A program made the translations under genes and the position numbers. Under the pieces are notes generated by a model. That model saw only the letters and a program-made list of their open reading frames with translations, did not search any database and was not told the DNA's origin. Below, in pieces: positions 1 through 6,941 of a stretch of DNA of 11,757 bases. The stretch is taken from positions 1-11,757 of the forward strand of contig CAAENY010000071.1 of NCBI GenBank assembly GCA_900757465.1, written 5' to 3'. The stretch's first letter is position 1; every line of letters starts with the position of its first letter. The DNA is from an uncultured Collinsella sp. (lineage in GTDB: Bacteria; Actinomycetota; Coriobacteriia; Coriobacteriales; Coriobacteriaceae).

Positions 1-2033
1 AGACCGTCGTTCTTTCGCTCGACCAGGGCATCGACGCCGACTCCATGGGCGACATGATGGGCTCGTCCAGCGAGAAAGACGACAGCGCCGCCCAGGCCAT
101 GCCCACCCCCGAGCAGATGGCGGCAATGACGCCCGAGCAGCTCGCCGAGATGCAGCAGAAGGCCGCAGCGGCGCAGAACATGCAAAAGCAGATTGATGCC
201 GACGACGGTAAGATCACCATGAAGACCCTGCGCCTGGGTGTCGAGGGCGGTCTGGTAGACCAAAGCAAGCTCGTCGAGGGCGCCAACGAAATGGCGGATA
301 AAATGGGCTCCATGTCGGGCTCCATCGTCACTCAGCGCGCCGTGAGCTATGTACAGAACGAGTACAAGGCGCAGGGCATCGACCCCGCCGACGTGCAGAA
401 CGCCTACCTGGGCCGCATGGCGACCACGATGTTCGGCCTGTGCCTGGTATCGCTCATCGCCACCATCCTGACCGGTGCCGTGGCCTCGCGCACCGCCTGT
501 TCAATCGCCCGCGAACTGCGCCGCGAGACCTTCAACAAGGTTATGCACTTCTCGCCGGCCGAGGTGGGCAAGTTTAGCCAAGCCTCGCTCATCACCCGCT
601 GCACCAACGACATTCAGCAGATTCAGATGGCCGCAACCCTGTTTATCCGCATGTGTCTTATGGCCCCCGTCATGGGCATCGTCGCTGTCATGCGTGTCCT
701 GGCCAACCACACCGGCCTGGAGTGGACCATCGCCGTGGCCATCATCGCGGTCTCGGCCGTCGTCGGCGTGCTCATGGGCCTCACCATGCCCAAGTTCAAA
801 AAGATGCAGAGCTTTGTGGACCGCGTGAACCTTACCGCCCGCGAGCTGCTCGACGGCCTGATGCCCATCCGCTCGTTCAACCGCGAGGAGCATGAGCTCG
901 AGCGTTTTGACAAGGCTTCGCTCGACCTGATGACCACGCAGCTCTACACCAACCGCGCCATGAGCTTTATGATGCCGCTCATGATGCTCGTCATGAACTG
1001 CATCACCGTGCTTATCGTCTGGTTTGGCGCGCAGGGCGTCTCGGACGGCGTGATGCAGGTCGGCAACATGATGGCGTTTATCTCCTACACCATGCAGATC
1101 GTCATGGCGTTTATGATCCTCACCATGGTTTCGGTCATTCTGCCCCGCGCCGAGGTCGCCGCCGAGCGCGTGGAAGAGGTCATCACTTGCCCCACGAGCA
1201 TCAACGACCCCTCCTCGCCCAAACTGCCCGCGACCAACGCGCCACGCGGTGAGCTCACCTTCCGCGACGTGAGCTTCCAGTATCCCGATGCCCGCGCCGA
1301 TGTCATTAGCGGCGTGAACTTCACCACGCATGCCGGTCAGATGCTCGGCATCATTGGCTCCACGGGCTCGGGCAAGTCCACGCTCGTGCAGCTGATTCCG
1401 CGCCTGTACGACGTCACGGGCGGCAGCATTTCGCTCGACGGCATCGACGTGCGCGACATGACCCTTTCCGAGCTTCGCCGCCGCATTGGTTATATCCCGC
1501 AGCAGGGGCGTCTGTTCTCGGGCACCGTCGAGAGCAACCTCAAGTTTGCCGGCGACATGGTAAGCGACGAGGACATGCACCAGGCGGCGAGCATCGCCCA
1601 GGCCGAGGACTTTATCGCCGAGCGCGAGGGCGGCTACGACTCCCCCATCAGCCAGGGCGGCTCCAATGTCTCGGGCGGACAGCGCCAGCGCCTGGCCATC
1701 GCCCGCGCCTTGGCCAAGAAGCCCGAGGTCGTGGTGTTCGATGATTCGTTTAGCGCGCTCGACTACAAGACCGACGCGCGCCTGCGCGAGGAGCTGGCTA
1801 AAAACGTTACCGACGCCGCACTCGTGGTCGTGGCCCAGCGCATCGCGACCATCATGCACGCCGACCAGATCATCGTGCTCGACGACGGCCACGTAGTGGG
1901 CACCGGCACGCACGAGGAGCTGCTGCACAACTGCCCGGCATACCTGGAGATCGCACAGTCGCAGCTTTCCGCCGAGGAGCTGGGGCTCACCCAAGAAGAA
2001 ATTGCAGCCGTTATGGAAGGAGGCGAGCGCTAA
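1..2033 (+). CDS. Heterodimeric ABC exporter subunit, degenerate-site half (5' end cut by window)
   Basis: This is a half-transporter with a membrane domain followed by an ATPase. The reading frame is open to the first base, so the true start and the first transmembrane helix lie upstream; the first ATG in the window, at 45, is probably internal. Residues below count from that ATG. A Met/Gln/Ala-rich hydrophilic stretch (about 1-120) precedes hydrophobic segments near 125-147, 197-250, 309-330 and 338-370. The ATPase has Walker A GSTGSGKST (438-446), an intact signature SGGQ (543-546) and Walker B ending D566-D567, with Asp where the catalytic Glu should be. The switch position is Q598 instead of His. 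That pattern marks the degenerate subunit of heterodimeric exporters of the TM287/288, BmrCD and LmrCD kind. The partner gene follows with a 1-nt overlap. The substrate cannot be read from sequence; drug, lipid or peptide export are all possible. Confidence 0.93.
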   Translation, partial: TVVLSLDQGIDADSMGDMMGSSSEKDDSAAQAMPTPEQMAAMTPEQLAEMQQKAAAAQNMQKQIDADDGKITMKTLRLGVEGGLVDQSKLVEGANEMADKMGSMSGSIVTQRAVSYVQNEYKAQGIDPADVQNAYLGRMATTMFGLCLVSLIATILTGAVASRTACSIARELRRETFNKVMHFSPAEVGKFSQASLITRCTNDIQQIQMAATLFIRMCLMAPVMGIVAVMRVLANHTGLEWTIAVAIIAVSAVVGVLMGLTMPKFKKMQSFVDRVNLTARELLDGLMPIRSFNREEHELERFDKASLDLMTTQLYTNRAMSFMMPLMMLVMNCITVLIVWFGAQGVSDGVMQVGNMMAFISYTMQIVMAFMILTMVSVILPRAEVAAERVEEVITCPTSINDPSSPKLPATNAPRGELTFRDVSFQYPDARADVISGVNFTTHAGQMLGIIGSTGSGKSTLVQLIPRLYDVTGGSISLDGIDVRDMTLSELRRRIGYIPQQGRLFSGTVESNLKFAGDMVSDEDMHQAASIAQAEDFIAEREGGYDSPISQGGSNVSGGQRQRLAIARALAKKPEVVVFDDSFSALDYKTDARLREELAKNVTDAALVVVAQRIATIMHADQIIVLDDGHVVGTGTHEELLHNCPAYLEIAQSQLSAEELGLTQEEIAAVMEGGER
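2015..2023 (+). promoter_or_regulatory. Shine-Dalgarno of second exporter gene, inside first gene
   Basis: GGAAGGAGG lies 9 nt before the ATG at 2033, within the last codons of the upstream gene. With the TAATG stop/start overlap it points to translational coupling, giving equal amounts of the two subunits. Confidence 0.8.
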
Positions 2034-3889
2034 TGGCAGACGAGACCAAGACTCAGATTCCCAAGCCCACCCGCCAGCGCGGTCCCATGGGCCGCATGGG
2101 CGGCATGCGTCGCGGCGAAAAGGCCAAGGACTTTAAGGGCACCATGAGGCAGCTGCTCGGCTATATCGGCCAGCACAAGATTGCCGTGTTTGCCGCCGTC
2201 GCCTTCGCCGTGTGCTCGGTCATCTTTAACATTGTGGGGCCCAAGGTGCTCGGCCAGGTTACCACCAAACTGTTCGAAGGCTTGGTTGCCAAGGTCAACG
2301 GCACCGGCGACGTCGACTTTGCCTGGATCGCCAAGACGCTCGGCTTTTTGCTCTGTCTGTATCTGGCGAGCTCTGTCTGCAGCCTGATCCAAGGCTGGCT
2401 CATGACCGGCGTCACGCAAAAGATCTGCTATCGCATGCGCAAGGAGATCGCCGCCAAGATCGCTGTCGTGCCGATGAGCTACTTTAACGGTCACAGCAAG
2501 GGCGACGTACTCAGCCGCATCACCAACGATGTCGACACGCTGGGCCAGTCGCTCAACCAGAGCGTGACGCAGCTCATCACGTCGGTAACCCAGATTATCG
2601 GCGTGCTCGTCATGATGCTGTCGATTAGCCTGCCGCTCACCGGCGTCACCGTGCTCACGCTGCCCGCCGCCGCGATTATCTTGATGGTGATGATTCACTT
2701 CTCGCAGCCGTACTTCCGAGAGCAACAGCAAGTCCTGGGCACCGTCAACGGCATTATCGAGGAGGATTTTGCCGGCCAGAACGTCATTCAGGTGTTCGAC
2801 CGCGCCGAGGCTTCGATCGAGGAGTTCGACCGCCAAAACGACCGTCTCTTTATTAGCGGCTGGCGCTCGCAGTTCCTGTCGGGCCTGATGATGCCGCTTA
2901 TGAGCCTGGTGGGCAACATGGGCTACGTGGGCGTCGTCGTGGTGGGCGCACAGCTCGCGCTGACCGGCAATGCCACGCCCGGCGACATCCAGAGCTTTAT
3001 CCAGTACGTTCGCAACTTTACGCAACCCGTGCAGCAGCTGGGCAACGTAAGCAACACGATGCAGTCGATGGCCGCTGCCACCGAGCGCGTCTTTGAGTTC
3101 CTGGCCGCGCCCGAGGAGGAGCAGAAAGCCGACGCGCAGATTCCCGAGAAGCACCCCGGCCACGTGGAGTTTGACCATGTCAAGTTTGGCTACACGCCCG
3201 ACAAGACCATCATCCACGACTTTAGCTGCGAGGCCAAGCCCGGCCAGACCATCGCCATCGTCGGCCCCACCGGCGCCGGCAAGACCACGCTCATCAAGCT
3301 GCTGCAGCGCTTCTACGACGTGGACGGCGGCTCGCTGCGTGTCGAGGGCGTCGACGTGCGCGATTGGGACCGCGCGGCACTGCGCGGCGAGTTTGCCATG
3401 GTGCTGCAGGATACCTGGCTGTTTAACGGCACGATCCGCGAGAATATCCGCTACGGACGTCCCGATGCGAGCGATGCCGAGGTCGAGGCAGCTGCACGCG
3501 CAGCGCGCTGTGACCACTTTATCCATACGCTTGCCGGCGGCTACGATTTTATGATCAACGAAGAGGGCACTAACCTGTCGCAGGGCCAGCGCCAGCTCGT
3601 GACCATCGCCCGCGCCATTTTGGCCGACCGTCCGGCGCTGATTTTGGACGAGGCGACTTCCAACGTCGACACCCGTACCGAGGAGCTTATTCAACGCGCC
3701 ATGGATGCGCTGATGCAGGGCCGTACCAGCTTTGTTATCGCGCATCGCCTGTCCACGATCCGAAACGCCGACGTGATTCTGGTAATCCGCGACGGCGACA
3801 TCGTCGAGAAGGGCACGCACGACGAGCTGCTCGCCCAAGGCGGCTTCTACGCCGATCTGTACAACTCGCAGTTCGACGAAGCGGCATAA
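2033..3889 (+). CDS. Heterodimeric ABC exporter subunit, catalytic half (TM288-like)
   Basis: A complete 618-residue half-transporter. A basic, Met/Gly-rich cytoplasmic tail (about 1-35) precedes a six-helix exporter membrane domain (helices near 47-70, 99-120, 176-222 and 285-325). The ATPase carries Walker A GPTGAGKTT starting at 411, an altered signature LSQGQ (515-519), Walker B with D539 and catalytic E540, a D-loop SNVD, and switch H571 in IAHRLST. The altered signature faces the degenerate Walker site of the upstream subunit. The intact Walker B and His face that subunit's normal SGGQ. The pair therefore should have one catalytic and one non-catalytic ATP site. The start is fixed by the strong SD and the overlap with the upstream stop. 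The substrate is unknown. Confidence 0.95.
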   Translation: MADETKTQIPKPTRQRGPMGRMGGMRRGEKAKDFKGTMRQLLGYIGQHKIAVFAAVAFAVCSVIFNIVGPKVLGQVTTKLFEGLVAKVNGTGDVDFAWIAKTLGFLLCLYLASSVCSLIQGWLMTGVTQKICYRMRKEIAAKIAVVPMSYFNGHSKGDVLSRITNDVDTLGQSLNQSVTQLITSVTQIIGVLVMMLSISLPLTGVTVLTLPAAAIILMVMIHFSQPYFREQQQVLGTVNGIIEEDFAGQNVIQVFDRAEASIEEFDRQNDRLFISGWRSQFLSGLMMPLMSLVGNMGYVGVVVVGAQLALTGNATPGDIQSFIQYVRNFTQPVQQLGNVSNTMQSMAAATERVFEFLAAPEEEQKADAQIPEKHPGHVEFDHVKFGYTPDKTIIHDFSCEAKPGQTIAIVGPTGAGKTTLIKLLQRFYDVDGGSLRVEGVDVRDWDRAALRGEFAMVLQDTWLFNGTIRENIRYGRPDASDAEVEAAARAARCDHFIHTLAGGYDFMINEEGTNLSQGQRQLVTIARAILADRPALILDEATSNVDTRTEELIQRAMDALMQGRTSFVIAHRLSTIRNADVILVIRDGDIVEKGTHDELLAQGGFYADLYNSQFDEAA

Positions 3890-3920
3890 ATTCGGCCGCA
3901 AGGAGCGAATAACGCCCGAG

Positions 3921-3954
3921 AACGGGGGCGCAGGACAACCTGCGCCCCCGTTTT
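3921..3954 (+). terminator. Intrinsic terminator of the ABC exporter operon
   Basis: A perfect 12-bp GC stem, CGGGGGCGCAGG (3923-3934) with CCTGCGCCCCCG (3939-3950), loop ACAA, extended by AA/TT and followed by TTTTGTGT. It begins about 30 nt after the stop codon. A short near-palindrome, TTCGAGTCTCGAA (3961-3973), follows directly. Confidence 0.9.
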
Positions 3955-4006
3955 GTGTCCTTCGAGTCTCGAAACGCCTTCCCTGAGACCTGATTGACGG
4001 CACCAT

Positions 4007-4255
4007 CCAGACCCCGTGGACAAAAAAGGGCAAATATGAGTACTGTTACCTTTTTAGTAGCAGCCAAAACAACCCAAAACACCGCTCTTGCAGCTTGTAT
4101 GCACCTCTACATTGCTCAATCAGCTCTGTAGCAGGCTTATGTGTACTAGCATTAATGAACATATTTACTTTTATGTCCATTATCTTGTGAGAGCAATATG
4201 GCACTACAGCAGCAACAGTACTCATATTTGGCATTTTTTTGCCCACAGGGTCTGG
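4007..4255. repeat. AT-rich element bounded by ~41-nt inverted arms
   Basis: The left arm (4007-4047) and the reverse complement of 4214-4255 share CCAGACCC, then GTGG, a run of A, and finally the identical 16-mer CAAATATGAGTACTGT. They differ at only a few bases plus one indel. The interior (4048-4213) is much more AT-rich than the flanking genes. It holds a smaller hairpin, AATGAACATA (4154-4163) with TATGTCCATT (4172-4181). No transposase is encoded. The layout fits a non-autonomous mobile or interspersed repeat element; a structured RNA is an alternative. Confidence 0.65.
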
Positions 4256-4311
4256 AGAACACCAAAGATTTGGCAATGCCAGCGAACAAACCGCGCCCTG
4301 GTGCAAGGAGT

Positions 4312-4346
4312 GTCCCCAACTGCCGGCACAAAAGGAACGTCCCCAA
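4312..4346. repeat. Paired GTCCCCAA motif around a TGCCGGCA palindrome
   Basis: Two identical octamers GTCCCCAA (4312-4319 and 4339-4346) lie 27 nt apart, with the perfect palindrome TGCCGGCA (4321-4328) between them. The style resembles REP-like intergenic repeats. A similar paired-GGGACA motif lies at 6610-6630. Confidence 0.4.
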
Positions 4347-4407
4347 TGACTACCCCGATGTTTTGGAAACGACAGCGAGCGGGTCGCATTTGAGACAAGG
4401 TGACGCG

Positions 4408-4442
4408 AAACGAAAGGGCGCTGACCTTCTGGTCGCGCCCTT
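4408..4442 (-). terminator. Probable terminator of aroF
   Basis: Read on the - strand, the stem AAGGGCGC plus GACC pairs with GGTC plus GCGCCCTT (4414-4442), with a one-base bulge and a four-base loop. The run TTTCGTTTC follows. It lies about 75 nt past the aroF stop. A second hairpin nearer the stop (TCCGCCGTTC 4492-4501 with GAACGGCGGA 4506-4515) has no T tract and may be only structural. Confidence 0.55.
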
Positions 4443-4517
4443 GAAGTTGAACGTCAGATTGTCCAAATGCGGCCCGCGCAGCGTCGGCAGGTCCGCCGTT
4501 CGGCAGAACGGCGGAAC

Positions 4518-5549
4518 CTAAACACGCTCCGCGATCTCGTGGATCAGGTAGTCGGTCTTTTCCCAGCCCAGGCACGGGTCGGTGATCGACTTGCCAAAGA
4601 CGCCGCCATCAACCGGCTGGTTGCCGTCCTCAAGGTAAGACTCGATCATAAAGCCCTTGACCAGCTTGGAGATAGATTCGTTGCGGCGGCAGCTGTCGAG
4701 CACTTCCTTGCAAATGCGGTACTGCTCCAGCGGACGCTTGCCCGAGTTGTCGTGGTTGCAGTCGATGACCGCCGCCGGATTGGCGTAGCCGGCGTGCTCG
4801 GTATAGCGCTCGGCCAGGCGCTCCAGGTGCTCGTAGTGGTAATTGGGGTAGGTGCGACCGTCGAGACCGATGTAGCCACGCATGACGGCGTGTGCGAGCG
4901 GGTTGCCGTCGCACTCGACCTCCCAGTTGCGGAAGATGAAGCTCTGGTGCGCCTGCGCGGCGTAAATGGAGTTGAGCATAACGGTGGTAGAGCCGGCAGT
5001 GGGATTCTTCATGCCGACGGGTATCGAAATGCCGCTCGACACCAGGCGATGCTCCTGGTTCTCGACCGAGCGCGCGCCCACGGCAACGTAGCTCAGCAGG
5101 TCAACGAGGTACTGGTAGTTGGACGGATAGAGCATCTCGTCGGCGGTAAAGAAGCCCGTTTCCTCAATAACGCGCAGGTGCATATGGCGGATGGCCTTGA
5201 CGCCCTCGAGCAGGTCGTCGGGAGCCTCGGGGTCGGGGTTGTGCAGAAGACCCTTGTAACCGGTGCCCTTGGTGCGCGGCTTGTTGGTGTAAACACGCGG
5301 GATGATGATGAGCTTGTCCTTGACCTCCTCGGCGGTTTTGGCCAGGCGGTTCATATACTCGAGAACCGAGTCCTCGCGATCGGCAGAGCACGGGCCGATG
5401 ATGAGCACCTTGCGTGCGTCCTCGCCGGTAAAGACCTTGGCGACCTCGGCGTCGAATGCCTGTTTCTTAGCGGTAAGCTCGGCGGAAAGCGGCATTTCCT
5501 CGCGGATCTCCATGGGGATCGGCAGCCTGCGTTTAAATTCCATGGCCAT
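4518..5549 (-). CDS. aroF: 3-deoxy-7-phosphoheptulonate (DAHP) synthase, class I (AroF/AroG/AroH type)
   Basis: Condenses phosphoenolpyruvate and erythrose 4-phosphate to DAHP, the entry step to chorismate and aromatic amino acids, in the cytoplasm. The 343-residue product has the class I hallmarks: GPCS (52-55) with metal-ligand C54, PRVYTNKPRTKGTGYKG (84-100) for substrate binding, GARSVENQEHRLVSSGISIP (158-177), and DCNHDNSGK (263-271) with H266. E303 in MIESYLEDGNQP and D324 in SITDPC are the other expected metal ligands. Length matches the E. coli AroF/G/H isoenzymes. The start is set at ATG 5549 because a strong SD (GAGGAGG) lies 6 nt upstream; a TTG at 5564 overlaps that SD. It stands alone here without other aro genes. 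Which aromatic amino acid inhibits it cannot be read; the symbol aroF is a family-level choice. Confidence 0.95.
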   Translation of the reverse strand: MAMEFKRRLPIPMEIREEMPLSAELTAKKQAFDAEVAKVFTGEDARKVLIIGPCSADREDSVLEYMNRLAKTAEEVKDKLIIIPRVYTNKPRTKGTGYKGLLHNPDPEAPDDLLEGVKAIRHMHLRVIEETGFFTADEMLYPSNYQYLVDLLSYVAVGARSVENQEHRLVSSGISIPVGMKNPTAGSTTVMLNSIYAAQAHQSFIFRNWEVECDGNPLAHAVMRGYIGLDGRTYPNYHYEHLERLAERYTEHAGYANPAAVIDCNHDNSGKRPLEQYRICKEVLDSCRRNESISKLVKGFMIESYLEDGNQPVDGGVFGKSITDPCLGWEKTDYLIHEIAERV

Positions 5550-5555
5550 GCGGGG

Positions 5556-5562
5556 CCTCCTC
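5556..5562 (-). promoter_or_regulatory. Shine-Dalgarno deciding the aroF start
   Basis: GAGGAGG on the - strand sits 6 nt from the ATG at 5549. A longer reading from TTG 5564 would begin within this SD and is therefore unlikely. Confidence 0.8.
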
Positions 5563-5601
5563 AATCAAATAAGCCTAAGCTTGAATCGTCGAATGCTCGG
5601 C

Positions 5602-5630
5602 ATTATCCGCTGTCGCACGCTAAAGTGCAA
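5602..5630 (-). promoter_or_regulatory. Possible aroF promoter
   Basis: On the - strand, TTGCAC (5625-5630) and GATAAT (5602-5607) are separated by exactly 17 nt. The -10 is good and the -35 only partly matches. This would give a leader of about 45 nt before the start codon. I see no leader peptide, T-box or attenuator in that leader. Confidence 0.45.
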
Positions 5631-5643
5631 GCACGACCAACCA

Positions 5644-5791
5644 AAAAGGGAATGGATCACGAACGAGGATTTCGGACGCTTACCACGAGAGTGGATAATC
5701 TCCCGTTTTTGGCCTATGTTCGCGCCAAAAGCGGGAGATTATCCACTCTCATCGAGCAAGCAGCCGAAAATCCTCGCTCTTAATCCCTTTT
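5644..5791. repeat. Large imperfect palindrome (~148 bp) in the aroF/GNAT divergent gap
   Basis: The core arms 5687-5712 and 5725-5750 are 26 nt each and pair at 25 of 26 positions, around a 12-nt loop. Both contain GAGAGTGGATAATCTCCCG. Outside the core the arms stay related through GCTT, CGG, GAGGATTT and AAAAGGGA (5644-5651, with TCCCTTTT 5784-5791). The stem has no T tract on either side and lies between diverging genes, so it is not placed as a terminator. No ORF of interest lies in it. A palindromic mobile or interspersed repeat is the best reading. Confidence 0.75.
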
Positions 5792-5886
5792 CCTCCATCC
5801 CCGAGGAAACGGGGCTCGTCTGCCGAATGGTTGCCGCAGCGGCGGTGTGCCCATGTCACACTCAAAGGTGGCCTGACCCTACCCGG

Positions 5887-5892
5887 AAGGAG
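5887..5892 (+). promoter_or_regulatory. Shine-Dalgarno of the GNAT gene
   Basis: AAGGAG lies 5 nt before the ATG at 5898. It shows that the true start is there, in the frame before the frameshift, and not at the internal ATG 5938. Confidence 0.75.
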
Positions 5893-5897
5893 CCTCC

Positions 5898-6549
5898 ATG
5901 AGCCTTGACAACGTAACTCTGCGCGCCGCCACGCTCGATGACCTGGCCGGCATCGCTGCCATCTACAACCAGCTGTGGTGCAAACACGCTACGCAACCGA
6001 GGCGACGTCGAAGCTGCCGATTTCTGCGCGTGCTTCAACATTGCCATGCAGCTGCAGCGCTCCCCCATCGCGCTTGTCGCCGAGGCCGAGGGCCGCATTA
6101 TCGCCGCCTGCTGCATCGGCATCTTCGAGGACGGCAAGCCTCGCACCAATCCCACGTGGGTGCCCTGCTACGACGAGATGTTCGTCCAGGCAACCGAGAT
6201 GGCAAAGACCGCCGACGCCAAGCTCGAGGGATCGCTCTTTGGCGACAGCCGCGAGAAGGCCACAGCCGACCGCTTTGCCGCCACGGGCAATGAGTATGCC
6301 CAGGGCCAGCTCAACCTCATCATCATTGTGCCCGAGTGGCAGGGCAAAGGGCTCGGCCGCGTGCTTATCAACCTTGCACGCGCCGAGCTCGCCCGGGTAG
6401 GCTGCACCAAGTTCTTCCTGATGAGCGACTGCAACTCCGACTGGCAGTTCTACGAGCGCCTCAACATGAAACGCATCCTGGAAGATCACAACCAAGACAC
6501 CGGTGACGGCTTTATCGTCTACATGTACGGAGGCGACACGCAGGATTAG
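5898..6549 (+). pseudogene. GNAT-family N-acetyltransferase, interrupted by a one-base frameshift
   Basis: Transfers an acetyl group from acetyl-CoA to an unknown amine; cytoplasmic. The first ~30 codons from ATG 5898 (MSLDNVTLRAATLDDLAG...) read as a normal GNAT start. That frame then turns into Arg-rich sequence, while the frame one base further on continues as a proper GNAT domain (GDVEAADFCACFN onward). It has the acetyl-CoA motif QGKGLG and ends YMYGGDTQD. The 652-nt span is one base too long for a continuous frame. The easiest repair is removing one A from the AAA at 5982-5984, which would read ...NQLWCNTLRNRGDVEA and give 216 residues. The rest of the gene shows no decay, so a recent mutation, phase variation at a very short run, or a sequencing/assembly error are all possible. 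The product might otherwise be made from an internal start. Confidence 0.8.
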
Positions 6550-6605
6550 CCTGAGTGCCGCCTCATGGGCTTTCTCCAAGACAGCCCAAACCAATCAGCC
6601 ACGCT

Positions 6606-6644
6606 AAAAGGGACATGCCAAATAGGGACAGGTTTGTTTTGGCA
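6606..6644. repeat. GGGACA pair plus TGCCAAA/TTTTGGCA hairpin
   Basis: GGGACA occurs at 6610-6615 and 6625-6630, 15 nt apart. TGCCAAA (6616-6622) can pair with TTTTGGCA (6637-6644). It resembles a REP-type intergenic repeat and recalls the paired GTCCCC motif at 4312-4346. Confidence 0.4.
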
Positions 6645-6670
6645 GGTTTTATCTGGGAAAACACCAAGGG

Positions 6671-6700
6671 TGCCGCGAGGGAGTGCCTTCCCTCGCGGCA
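6671..6700 (+). terminator. Perfect 12-bp hairpin after the GNAT gene, possible terminator
   Basis: TGCCGCGAGGGA (6671-6682) and TCCCTCGCGGCA (6689-6700) pair perfectly around a 6-nt loop. AAGG/CCTT extends the stem after a G-G mismatch. No clear T tract follows, so termination of the GNAT transcript is plausible but not certain. It could equally be a repeat. Confidence 0.4.
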
Positions 6701-6719
6701 GCCTTCTAGCAGCAAAAAC

Positions 6720-6840
6720 CAAGTGAGTAGACTTCTTGCAGGAAGCCGAGCACACCCCAAATCGCCACAGCGCTGACCTGCGGTTTTACCGAGCATTTGT
6801 CGCGATGTGCTCGGTAAATCCAAAAAAGTCTACTCACTTG
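6720..6840. repeat. 121-bp element with perfect 15-bp terminal inverted repeats
   Basis: CAAGTGAGTAGACTT (6720-6734) and AAGTCTACTCACTTG (6826-6840) are perfect reverse complements. Eleven bases further in on each side, CCGAGCACA (6746-6754) matches TGTGCTCGG (6806-6814), so the element can fold as one long stem. TTTACCGAGCA (6785-6795) can also pair with TGCTCGGTAAA (6808-6818), so two folds compete for the same right-hand segment. No ORF of interest and no obvious target duplication is seen. A MITE-like element or a structured RNA both fit. Confidence 0.7.
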
Positions 6841-6863
6841 CATCTGAGAGGCATCCGATAGAC

Positions 6864-6907
6864 AAAAAAACCGCCTCGAAGGGAGTCCGACTCCCTTCGA
6901 GGCGGTT
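6864..6907 (-). terminator. Intrinsic terminator of the BceAB-like operon
   Basis: An 18-bp perfect stem (6869-6886 with 6890-6907) with loop CCG is followed, on the - strand, by seven T. It lies 34 nt past the permease stop. Confidence 0.95.
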
Positions 6908-6941
6908 GTCGCAGTTGCTTTGCGACGGTTTTGCCCGTCTG

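Larger units (their letters stand above)
3955..4413. other. Intergenic gap without a credible gene
   Basis: Between the exporter terminator and the aroF terminator I see no protein gene. Short ORFs here have no SD, no domain-like composition, and run through repeats. The gap holds the AT-rich element with inverted arms (4007-4255), a small palindrome TGGCAATGCCA (4271-4281) and the paired GTCCCCAA motif (4312-4346). Confidence 0.7.
6550..6863. other. Convergent intergenic gap filled with repeats
   Basis: Between the GNAT stop and the bceB-like terminator I see no gene. The gap holds the GGGACA pair (6606-6644), a 12-bp hairpin (6671-6700) and the 121-bp terminal-inverted-repeat element (6720-6840). 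The short ORFs crossing it have no SD and read through hairpins. Confidence 0.7.

Noticed and set aside
501..1994. Long open frame on the - strand inside the first exporter gene
   Set aside because: It mirrors the + strand ABC gene, is His/Ala/Gly/Asp-rich without domain motifs, and has no SD. Long antisense frames are common in GC-rich DNA.
2030..4033. 667-codon open frame on the - strand across the second exporter gene
   Set aside because: It runs through the ABC gene with clear motifs on the other strand and through its terminator, with no recognisable domain of its own.
4198..4521. 107-codon + strand ORF across the gap before aroF
   Set aside because: It begins in the AT-rich element, has no SD, crosses the paired GTCCCC repeat and two hairpins, and shows no domain.
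5550..5564. TTG 5564 as the aroF start
   Set aside because: It lies within the GAGGAGG SD that serves ATG 5549.
5550..5600. T-box, Trp/Phe leader peptide or riboswitch before aroF
   Set aside because: The proposed leader is only about 45 nt and shows neither a codon-rich leader peptide nor alternative stems.
5687..5750. Hairpin as an intrinsic terminator or CRISPR unit
   Set aside because: There is no T tract and the genes diverge. There is only one pair of arms, without the regularly spaced direct repeats of a CRISPR array.
4467..5783. 438-codon + strand frame over aroF
   Set aside because: It is the antisense of a fully recognisable DAHP synthase and runs into the palindrome at 5644-5791.
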